From positions 1 through 33,568 of the forward strand of contig RFSE01000045.1 of NCBI GenBank assembly GCA_009924135.1: DNA of 33,568 nucleotides. The letters are read 5' to 3'. Both the position numbers and the translations under genes were made by a program. The notes under the pieces were generated by a model, which was not told the DNA's origin, searched no databases, and saw nothing but the letters and a program-made list of their open reading frames with translations. The stretch is from Pseudomonadota bacterium. GTDB lineage: Bacteria > Verrucomicrobiota > Verrucomicrobiia > Limisphaerales > SXTU01. Positions 25,171 through 32,418 of this stretch are shown piece after piece. Positions within the stretch are counted from its first letter, which is position 1. Each line of letters begins with the position of its first letter.

Positions 25171-28100
25171 ATGAAGCCATTATTTTACGCCTTGCTCGTG
25201 GCCTGGCAGGCGCAGTTGTTGGCGGCTGCACCAGCTACCCTGCTGCCGTTTGCAACGGATCGCAGCGAGGCGGTGATCCGGCCGGTGGCGGTGGCCCAGC
25301 TCGGTTCGGGCTTCGCCACGCACGCGTCCCTCGCGGGCGACGTGCTGGCGGTGGCCACCACGGCAGGTTCAAGCCAGGGACCAGGGCTGCGTGCGGGCCT
25401 GGTGGAGGTTTACCGGCTGGGACCCAGCGGTGCGGCGGAATTCTTGACCGCGATCCAAAGTCACACAGCCATTCGCTTCGTCATGGTGGCGGGAGCCCGG
25501 CTTTATGTCGCGGATGCGGTCGGGGTCTCGGCCTATCAGCTCAACGTCAAGAAAGGCACGGCCACCTTTGCCTGGAAGTATGCACTCGAAGGCACGGACC
25601 AGGTCACCGGCGTGATTCCTTCGACACTCCTGCTTCGCACGGCAACGACGATGCAACTGGCGCGCGACGTGGGCAATGCCTGCCTGCCGGACATCCGTTG
25701 GAAAATGTCCTCGCAGCACCTCGTGGGCGCGAGCGTGCCGGACCGTTGCTTCGTGCTTGGGGGAGCCGGCATGTGCCAGCTCTACAACATCCAGCCAGAC
25801 CGGCGGCTCGAGTTCCTCACCGATGTGCCGTTGTTTGGAAATGTGAAATGGATCGAGCCCCGGGGAACCATGCAGGCGCTCGTACTGGATGCGGACATGG
25901 GTCTGCGACTCTACCACACCAAGGCCTTCGCCCGAACCCGCCGCGATCAGGATGCGCAACTCGTGCCGCGCAGTCTGAGCGCACCGGGTGTGAAGGCTCA
26001 GTTGGTACTCGATGAACTGCCGGTCAAGGACGGCATCACGTTCCGCGTGTTCGGTGAGCGGGTCTTCGTGCTGCACGGAGCGGGTCAGCTTGGCGTCACG
26101 CAGATCGATGCGAAAACGAGCCGCTTCACTCCGTTGCAGCCGGTCAAGGACCTCGGCCCCCTGGCGGTGGTGGAGGGGGATGCGAAACGACAAGTCGCAG
26201 TGGGACGCGATGGTTCCGTAACTCTGCTGGCCGAGGGCAAGCCGGCGACGAAGCTGCCCACGCGCGAAACCGGCCCAATGCTGGCGACTCAAGGCCAGCT
26301 CTTCGTCGCGGACGGACCAGCGCTCATGAGTGTCGCGGGCGGGGCTTTGGCCAAGGAAGTCTATCGCGATGAAGGGACGCTTTTGAAGATTGCGACGCAA
26401 GGATCGACCATCTTCCTGCTGAGCACGAAGCAACTGACTGCGGCCCGGTACACGGACGGCAAGTTCACGGTGCAGGGCACGCTGGCGATGCCGGCAAACG
26501 CCTCGCTGCTGCGGCTCGGACCGACCCATGCCGGCATTGTGCATGATGGGAACCAACTCATGCTCGTGGACATCCGCGCCCCGGCCATGCTCAAGCAGGT
26601 CGCGGATCGCCCCCTGGACCTGCCCACGCATTCCGAGGGCAAACCGTCCCAGCCACCGATCCGTGACCTCGTGGTTGAGACACGACGAGTGCTGGTCGTG
26701 GGCACGGAGGTGTTCATCTATGAGTTGGAAAAACTGGTTTCCCCGGCGGAGAAGGTGACCTGGAAAAGCGTCTGGAACCGGCCTTACAAAAGCGTGGATG
26801 AAATGCTTCCCACCACCACGATCACGGCGGTGGGCGAGGAACGCTATCTGGTCACTTCGGGTTACAGCTTCAGCAAGCTGCCGGTCACCCGCTCCTATGT
26901 GCTGACGCTCAAGGACGACGCCGTGGCCGCGTGGCGGTATTGCCGCCTGGGCGCGGGCAGCGCGCAGGATGTGAAACTTATCGCCCCGGGCGTGATCGCC
27001 ATCGCGGCCGGCGATGACGGTCTGCGGCTGCTCCGGATGGGCGCGGACGACGCGTATCTGGGATCGCGCCGCGAGCCGGGTGAAGACTGCCAGGCCGTGG
27101 TGAGCGATGGCGACAAACTCTTCGCGAAGGCCGGCAACACGATCCGCACGTTCCAGTACCAACTGCGGGCGACGAGGGAAGGCACGGCTTACACCTTTGC
27201 GCCCCCGCCCACTGGCCAGCCGCCGAAGGTAAAGGTGGACGGCGTCGATGTGACCTCGGAGGCTTATCGCGTCGCAATGGGCTACCGCAACCGATTGAAG
27301 GTGCAGCCTGCGGACCTCTCGGACAAGGCCGGTTTCCCGGCGGTCACGGTGCCCCAAGGGACGGTGGCAGTGGACGCGAAGCTCGGACGGGTGAAATTTG
27401 CCGATGGTCGCAATCAGGAACCACGCTTCATCTCGCGCACCGAATACATGAACGTACGGCTCGCTGGCTGGCGCAAGGCCGGCCCCTATGCCATCGCGGC
27501 CATGAGCGAGCAGTCGGAGGGCCTAGGCGTGATGGACCTGAGCGACCCGGCGAACATGAAGATCATCTCCGTCGCCGGGCAGCCACCGCATTTTGCCTAT
27601 CCGCACACGATTCTGGGCTATCGCGATGGCTTCGCCTATATGACCGGCAACTTTCATGACAACTACTTGCAGACGGTGAACATGAAGGACCCGAAGCATC
27701 CGTTCTACGAGCGCATGATCCGGCTGGAAAACGGTTCGGTGCTCAAGTTCAGTTGTCCCACCCATATCTCCGGCTTCTTCCGGGGCAACCGCCTGTTCGT
27801 ACCCGGCGGGAAGGGCACCACCGAGGTGGACATCACAGATCCCACCCACGTCGAACGCGTCACGGTGCACACGAACGCGCATTCGATTCATCAAGTGCTG
27901 CCGGAGCGCAACCGCGCAATGCGCTGGGTCGGCGGCCGCCTGGAGTTCCTCGACATCACGGACATTGCCAACCCCAAGGTGCTCGGCGCGTATCCGGCCA
28001 CCGGCACGGTAGATTTCGCTCCGGGCATCACGGTGACGGACCGCGACCACACCTGGGTGATGACACCCGGCAAAACAACGGACAAGCAGCTCGTGTGTAT

Positions 28101-29886
28101 TGGACACCAGGACATGTCCGCCCCCAGCCTCGTTTCCAAGACTGAGATTCCCGCCGACACGGCAGGCATCCTGCCCGAGGGCGATTACGTTTACCTGAGC
28201 GGCATGAGGTCGTTCCGCGTGCTCGATTGCCGGCAGCCGAAAGCGCCGAAGGAGATCGCCGCGCTGGATGAGCCGGCCTTTGTCGGCTCGTGGAAGTATT
28301 CGTTCATTGAAGACCAGCCGCGCGTCTCGGTGGTGGCGGGCAAGGACATGGAGGGCTTGAACATCGAACTCAAGGACGGAAAAACCGTGTGGGTATCGAG
28401 CTTCGGCGCGACCTATGGCATCAATGTCGCCGACCCACAGCATCCCAAAGTGGTCGGTGGCGGGCCGGGCTTCGGCGAGTCGTGGTGGATTCGCTCGGAT
28501 GAGAGCGATCTGGTTTCCATCGGCAGCTATCGGCGTTTGTTCATCGACATCGCGAACCCCGTGAAACCCCGCGCGTTGATGGAGCAATGGACGGATCACC
28601 CGTTCCGCTGCGGCTTCCCCTGCTCTGGTGGCTGGGGCCAGTATCACGTCGCCACGGACACGGTTTGGAAATGGGAGCGCAACGCCAAGAGCGGATTGTT
28701 TGACCTCCAACGGGACGCGCTGCTCCCGGTCTGGGTGGGGTCTGATCCGGAGTATCGCGCGGCTGGCCGGCCGGTCTGCCTGATCGCCAGCGCGGGGCGT
28801 GCGGCGACGCAGGTACGCTCTGTGACCTTCGCTGTCAAACCCGGCGAGCGGCTCGATTTCAAGGGCTTCGCCCGCACGGTGCCGTATCAGGAGTTTGAAC
28901 TGGTGCGCTCCGCCGAACAGACGCCCAACAACGAGGTGACGTTCGCGGCGATGTTCGAGGGCAAGAAGACGCAGGCCTGGGCCTACACGCATGACCGCCA
29001 GGACGGCGTGCTCTACCGCATCGAGCGTCCGTTCATCGTACCACCCAAGATGGACAAGCTGATCTTTCAGGTCGCCGTGAAGGGACAGGCGTGGGTGTCG
29101 GACCTGCAATTGCTGCGCGGCGGAGAGAACCTGCTCAAAAACGGCAGCTTTGATCAGCCACTGGATGCAACCGGCCAGCATCCCGGCTGGACGACGACCG
29201 CCAGTGGCGACCGCGCCAACATGGCGTCGTTCGTCGATGACGAGGTGCTTTATGCGGCGCAGGGACACGATGTGTTTCTCTATGATTTGAAGCGGAAGAG
29301 CCTTTATCCCGTGTCGCGCGTCGCCGTCGCGGTGGACTCCGGCACGGACGGCCCGATCAAGATTGAGGTGCGCAAGGAGGGGACGCGAAAGTTTGCTTTT
29401 GTCCTCACGCAGCAGGGCCTGGTCACGCTGGACGTCACCGACCTCCATAATCCTTTCAAGCTCGGCGCGCTGGCCATCCCGTGGCTCCGCGGTCGCAATC
29501 CCTATTGCTCGCTGTGGCGGAATTACTTCGTCGCCTCCCAGGGCTACACCAGCGACCCGCTCACCGAAGGGTTTTATGTGATCGACGTAAAAGATCCCGG
29601 CCAGCCCGCCCTGCGCAGTTTCGTCGAGGGCCGCCGTCACTCCGGTGTGGTCTGCCACAACGGCTATGTGATCCTCGGCGACTACGACCAGGGCATGCAG
29701 ATTTGGGACATCCGGAATCCCGACCGCCCCGAGATGATCACGGATCAGGGTTTTGACCGGTGTTCCCAGACGTGGTCCATGGACTTCCATGGCAATCACG
29801 CCCTGCGCAACGAGGTCGGCGGACTGGAACTCTGGGAGACACCCATTCCGCCCCAGGCCCCCGAGGGCAAGGTCACCCTGGAATGA
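25171..29886 (+). CDS. Giant exported LVIVD/beta-propeller protein
   Basis: From ATG 25171 the product is 1571 residues with a signal peptide (FYALLVAWQAQLLAAAPA). The frame is open further upstream into the ABC gene, but only this start gives an export signal. The N-terminal third is rich in short beta repeats of the kind ending in LRLL or LYVADAV, propeller-like. Residues about 770-1145 and 1420-1560 carry LVIVD-type repeats (EGLGVMDLSDPANMK, GFYVIDVKDPGQPAL, GMQIWDIRNPDRPEM). Near residue 1325 a segment with LLKNGSFDQPL followed by PGW resembles the start of a galactose-binding/carbohydrate-binding-like domain. No CXXCH motif is seen. LVIVD repeats recur in the decaheme gene at 7270-11457, so the two may be related surface proteins. 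No enzyme function can be assigned. Confidence 0.85.
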   Translation: MKPLFYALLVAWQAQLLAAAPATLLPFATDRSEAVIRPVAVAQLGSGFATHASLAGDVLAVATTAGSSQGPGLRAGLVEVYRLGPSGAAEFLTAIQSHTAIRFVMVAGARLYVADAVGVSAYQLNVKKGTATFAWKYALEGTDQVTGVIPSTLLLRTATTMQLARDVGNACLPDIRWKMSSQHLVGASVPDRCFVLGGAGMCQLYNIQPDRRLEFLTDVPLFGNVKWIEPRGTMQALVLDADMGLRLYHTKAFARTRRDQDAQLVPRSLSAPGVKAQLVLDELPVKDGITFRVFGERVFVLHGAGQLGVTQIDAKTSRFTPLQPVKDLGPLAVVEGDAKRQVAVGRDGSVTLLAEGKPATKLPTRETGPMLATQGQLFVADGPALMSVAGGALAKEVYRDEGTLLKIATQGSTIFLLSTKQLTAARYTDGKFTVQGTLAMPANASLLRLGPTHAGIVHDGNQLMLVDIRAPAMLKQVADRPLDLPTHSEGKPSQPPIRDLVVETRRVLVVGTEVFIYELEKLVSPAEKVTWKSVWNRPYKSVDEMLPTTTITAVGEERYLVTSGYSFSKLPVTRSYVLTLKDDAVAAWRYCRLGAGSAQDVKLIAPGVIAIAAGDDGLRLLRMGADDAYLGSRREPGEDCQAVVSDGDKLFAKAGNTIRTFQYQLRATREGTAYTFAPPPTGQPPKVKVDGVDVTSEAYRVAMGYRNRLKVQPADLSDKAGFPAVTVPQGTVAVDAKLGRVKFADGRNQEPRFISRTEYMNVRLAGWRKAGPYAIAAMSEQSEGLGVMDLSDPANMKIISVAGQPPHFAYPHTILGYRDGFAYMTGNFHDNYLQTVNMKDPKHPFYERMIRLENGSVLKFSCPTHISGFFRGNRLFVPGGKGTTEVDITDPTHVERVTVHTNAHSIHQVLPERNRAMRWVGGRLEFLDITDIANPKVLGAYPATGTVDFAPGITVTDRDHTWVMTPGKTTDKQLVCIGHQDMSAPSLVSKTEIPADTAGILPEGDYVYLSGMRSFRVLDCRQPKAPKEIAALDEPAFVGSWKYSFIEDQPRVSVVAGKDMEGLNIELKDGKTVWVSSFGATYGINVADPQHPKVVGGGPGFGESWWIRSDESDLVSIGSYRRLFIDIANPVKPRALMEQWTDHPFRCGFPCSGGWGQYHVATDTVWKWERNAKSGLFDLQRDALLPVWVGSDPEYRAAGRPVCLIASAGRAATQVRSVTFAVKPGERLDFKGFARTVPYQEFELVRSAEQTPNNEVTFAAMFEGKKTQAWAYTHDRQDGVLYRIERPFIVPPKMDKLIFQVAVKGQAWVSDLQLLRGGENLLKNGSFDQPLDATGQHPGWTTTASGDRANMASFVDDEVLYAAQGHDVFLYDLKRKSLYPVSRVAVAVDSGTDGPIKIEVRKEGTRKFAFVLTQQGLVTLDVTDLHNPFKLGALAIPWLRGRNPYCSLWRNYFVASQGYTSDPLTEGFYVIDVKDPGQPALRSFVEGRRHSGVVCHNGYVILGDYDQGMQIWDIRNPDRPEMITDQGFDRCSQTWSMDFHGNHALRNEVGGLELWETPIPPQAPEGKVTLE

Positions 29887-29932
29887 GTCCCGCGTGTCGG
29901 ACGTCAGGAAACCATCGCCACCTTCGCGCAAG

Positions 29933-31081
29933 TCACTTGCCGACGGGGTACCCCTTCCACAGCCACTCCAGCGCGTGCGGCGTGATTTGCGACCGTGCGT
30001 TGCCGACGCCGTGGCCGGAGTTGAGGCAATAGAGGTACTGGTAGTGATAACCCTTGGCCTTCAACACCGTGGCCATGCGGTTGTTCGCCTCCACCCAGTC
30101 GTGCATGCCATCGCGCATGACGTTGGGGTTGTAATTGTCGCGGTCACCCACGGCCATCCAGATGCGGAGCGGCTTCACGGGGCTCTCGGGAATCAGCTTG
30201 TTGTGGAAACCCCAGGCACCATCGGGCGTCTCGGGATTGAAGGGCCACTGCTGGTTCACGAAGGTGCCCGAGAGGGTCAGCACGCGATGGTAAAGCTCCG
30301 GGTGATACCACGCCATGATGAGCGCCGCCGAACCGCCCGAGCTGGTGCCCATGGTCGCGCGGCCCTCGGGGTCCTTGGTCAGCTTCACGCCGTAATTCTT
30401 CTCCACCAGCGGCAACACCTCGTTCTCGATGAACTCGGCGTACAGGCCCGACATCGTGTCGTACTCGCGACCCCGCTCATGTCCCTGAGCATCGCCGCCG
30501 CCACTGGCGATCATGATGGCGATCATGGCCGGCACGCGCTTCTGGACGATGAGGTTGTCGAGGATGTGCGCGAGGTTCATGTCTGGCTTTCCCATGCCCG
30601 GCCCATCGTGCGTGACGATGAACGGCGCGGCCGTGCCGGCTTGGTATTGCGCCGGGACATACACGGTGACCGTACGCTTGTAGTCGATCGGATGCGTCTC
30701 CACGATCAAGGTCTTGGGATTCTTGGGATCGACGGTGCCAAAGACATTCCGGGCGATGCCGGGGTTGAAGAGCTTGCAGTCCTTCGAATCGATGCTGAAC
30801 TGCTGCACCTTGCCGTGCGGAACACCCTCGACGAACTTCGCTTCGGGAACCGCCGCGTACTCGGGGCCGACTAGAAAATCACCATCCGCGTCCACGGGCG
30901 GATTCACCCCGGGCTTGCCATCCAACCGGGTGAACTTCGGCGCACCCGGCGCATCAAACGGACGCGTCGGCGGCTGCGGGCGGTCCTGTTTTTTCGGCGC
31001 GGCCGGTTTCTGATCGGCGCTGAACGCGGAGAGGGAGAAGGTCGTGAGACCCAGCAGGAGAACGTTGCGGAGGGAGATCAT
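29933..31081 (-). CDS. Exported esterase of the enterochelin-esterase-like (PF00756) family
   Basis: The 382-residue product has a signal peptide (MISLRNVLLLGLTTFSLSAFSA) and a Pro/Lys-rich linker, then an alpha/beta-hydrolase of the esterase D/Fes type. Visible landmarks are VTVYVPAQY near 195, the nucleophile elbow GTSSGGSAA near 248 (GxSxG), a likely acid residue in AVGDRDNYNPN near 314, and a likely catalytic His in LNSGHGVGN near 357. The family includes siderophore esterases and feruloyl or acetyl-xylan esterases; the substrate here is not readable. It is convergent with the giant LVIVD gene (46-base gap), so it is a separate transcription unit. Confidence 0.88.
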   Translation of the reverse strand: MISLRNVLLLGLTTFSLSAFSADQKPAAPKKQDRPQPPTRPFDAPGAPKFTRLDGKPGVNPPVDADGDFLVGPEYAAVPEAKFVEGVPHGKVQQFSIDSKDCKLFNPGIARNVFGTVDPKNPKTLIVETHPIDYKRTVTVYVPAQYQAGTAAPFIVTHDGPGMGKPDMNLAHILDNLIVQKRVPAMIAIMIASGGGDAQGHERGREYDTMSGLYAEFIENEVLPLVEKNYGVKLTKDPEGRATMGTSSGGSAALIMAWYHPELYHRVLTLSGTFVNQQWPFNPETPDGAWGFHNKLIPESPVKPLRIWMAVGDRDNYNPNVMRDGMHDWVEANNRMATVLKAKGYHYQYLYCLNSGHGVGNARSQITPHALEWLWKGYPVGK

Positions 31082-31176
31082 GTTAATGCGATATGGTGCG
31101 ATGCAAATCTGACCGAGGATGTTCCAAACCCCGCCCCGCTGTCACGAACCGATAGCAAAGCCAAACCGTGGGCGCC

Positions 31177-31344
31177 GTGGCGGCGGGCATCCTGCCTGCC
31201 GTAGAGGGCTGGCATCTTGCCGCCCGGAATGGGCGCGAGAAGCCCCACGATGTGAGGATTGTCCGCAAGTAATCGGTTACCGGACGGCTGGTTCCGCCGG
31301 GCTGGAAGCCCCGGCTCTACGGCAAGCAGGATGCCCGCCGCCAC
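31177..31344. repeat. Long inverted-repeat element in non-coding DNA
   Basis: Two 24-base arms (31177-31200 and 31321-31344) are reverse complements with one mismatch; the core is GGCGGGCATCCTGC. Adjacent bases partly continue the pairing (GTAGAG beside both arms), so the whole 168 bases could fold into an extended hairpin. It lies in the 503-base gap between the esterase and the toxin gene, a gap with no convincing gene. From memory of related genomes, such elements are common intergenic repeats in Verrucomicrobiota; not checked. Confidence 0.75.
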
Positions 31345-31430
31345 AGGAAGTGATCTCGGCCTTCGGTTTTTCCTCGAACGCCCACTTGATTTGGCCAATC
31401 TCAAACGCCCGAGCAGTCAAAACCATTGGA

Positions 31431-31484
31431 GGCAAAATCATGAAGCACCTCATTCCCCAATGATTTTGCCTCTCATGATTTTGC
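31431..31484. repeat. Short palindromic repeat cluster built on GGCAAAATCAT
   Basis: GGCAAAATCAT at 31431-31441 is exactly inverted at 31460-31470, and the first ten bases of the inverted copy recur at 31475-31484. The pair gives an 11-bp stem with an 18-base loop. It sits in the same gene-free gap as the larger element at 31177-31344. A terminator role is possible but neighbouring genes do not require one here. Confidence 0.55.
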
Positions 31485-31541
31485 AACCTGTCAGGTTCCC
31501 CCGCATCACCCTGGCCAAGCCCGCGCCTCTCTCCACCACAT

Positions 31542-31570
31542 CTTTGTGTCCTTCGTGTCTTCGTGGTTCA
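31542..31570 (-). repeat. Third copy of the 23098-type repeat arm
   Basis: Read on the minus strand this 29-base stretch begins TGAACCACGAAGACACG and matches the arm at 23098-23126 at about 25 of 29 positions. It ends the 503-base gap, 15 bases from the stop of the toxin gene. Confidence 0.65.
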
Positions 31571-31584
31571 AATCATGTCCCCGC

Positions 31585-31971
31585 TCAGATGCGCCTGGAA
31601 TTCTCCTTCAACCACTCCGCATACGCCGCCTCGCTCATCTCCCCCGCCGCGAGCGCCAGCATGCGCAAGGTGGCGTCCACCTCGCTGGCCTCCAGACGCC
31701 AGCCGTTGAGTTGCAGGAAGACCACCGCCACGACAAAGCCCGCGCACAAGTAGCCGTCGATAAACGGATGGTTTTTGACCAGCCCAAAGCCATAGCTGGC
31801 CGCGAGGTCAAACACGCTCGGCTGGCCGTACGCGAACAAATTCTGCGGCTTGCCCAGTGCCGAATCGAGCAGGCCCTCGTCACGGATGCCCGCCGCACCG
31901 CCGAACTGCGCCAGCGATTGCTCGTGCAGCATCAGCACCACCTCCCGCAATACCCAGACCGACTCCGTCAT
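31585..31971 (-). CDS. doc: Doc-type Fic toxin with a broken catalytic motif
   Basis: The 128-residue length and pattern (GGAAGIRDEGLLDSAL, then FDLAASYGFGLVKNHPFIDG, then FVVAVVFLQLNGW) match death-on-curing (Doc) toxins, which phosphorylate EF-Tu. Doc/Fic proteins normally continue HPFxDG with NKR, residues that bind the nucleotide phosphates. Here residues 74-76 (bases 31744-31752) read Tyr-Leu-Cys instead. The His68, Pro, Phe and Asp-Gly remain, and the rest of the protein looks intact, so the toxin is predicted inactive or altered. The start overlaps the antitoxin's stop (ATGA), the usual toxin-antitoxin arrangement with antitoxin first. Confidence 0.88.
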   Translation of the reverse strand: MTESVWVLREVVLMLHEQSLAQFGGAAGIRDEGLLDSALGKPQNLFAYGQPSVFDLAASYGFGLVKNHPFIDGYLCAGFVVAVVFLQLNGWRLEASEVDATLRMLALAAGEMSEAAYAEWLKENSRRI

Positions 31972-32198
31972 TTGGCCAGCTCGCGTAAGGTGTGGCGGTA
32001 GCGCTTCATCACGTCCTGCACCATTTCCATCTGGCGCACCACCTCGGCCTTGTGCGGACTCATCCGCAGGCTGCCATCCGGCCCGTCCGTCACCGACAAC
32101 GTATCGCCCTCGCCCGCGTTCAAGTGCGCCAGCACCTCCTTGGGCAGCACCACCCCGACCGAGTTGCCGACTTTGCGCAATTTCAATTCAAGCATCAT
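31968..32198 (-). CDS. AbrB/MazE-type antitoxin
   Basis: The 76-residue product has the SpoVT-AbrB DNA-binding fold in residues 1-45: LKLRKVGNSVGVVLPKEVL, then LNAGEGDTLSV. This family forms dimeric swapped-hairpin DNA-binding proteins that repress their own operon. The C-terminal half (RQMEMVQDVMKRYRHTLREL) is helical and would wrap the Doc partner. It overlaps the toxin gene by four bases. ATG at 32198 and ATG at 32195 are adjacent possible starts. Confidence 0.9.
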   Translation of the reverse strand: MMLELKLRKVGNSVGVVLPKEVLAHLNAGEGDTLSVTDGPDGSLRMSPHKAEVVRQMEMVQDVMKRYRHTLRELAK

Positions 32199-32204
32199 GC
32201 CGCC

Positions 32205-32232
32205 AATGTAATCACAAATGTTATAACGTCAA
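32205..32232 (-). promoter_or_regulatory. Candidate promoter/operator of the toxin-antitoxin operon
   Basis: On the minus strand TTGACG (32227-32232) and TACATT (32205-32210) are 16 bases apart, a fair match to a housekeeping promoter. An 8-base perfect palindrome, GTTATAAC (32220-32227), overlaps the first box and would suit autorepression by the AbrB-type antitoxin. Transcription would begin very close to the antitoxin ATG. Confidence 0.4.
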
Positions 32233-32332
32233 GCCAGCACATGAACCTCGACCATTCCAGAATGCGCTGACTACCCATCTTGAACGGAGTGCCAATTTCC
32301 AAAAACGGCATTCTCAAAGTCTTCTGCCCCAG

Positions 32333-32348
32333 CCGATTTAGAAATCGG
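32333..32348. other. Small dyad upstream of the DUF1501 gene
   Basis: CCGATTT and AAATCGG are perfect inverted 7-mers separated by AG. The dyad lies in the 220-base gap between divergent genes, 70 bases before the DUF1501 start. It could be an operator; there is no T-tract for a terminator. The rest of this gap holds nothing else I can name beyond the candidate toxin-antitoxin promoter. Confidence 0.3.
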
Positions 32349-32418
32349 CGCTCCAGATATCAACTGGTTCCCATCGGTTTGGCTGAATCGCCACCGCTGC
32401 CCCCCGTCTGAATGGACC

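Noticed and set aside
27523..29931. Long minus-strand open frame opposite the giant LVIVD gene
   Set aside because: Low-complexity His/Arg/Gly-rich shadow; the plus-strand frame has a signal peptide and family repeats.
31744..31752. Diversity-generating retroelement target in the toxin gene
   Set aside because: No reverse transcriptase or template repeat is visible, and one of the changes is not at an adenine.
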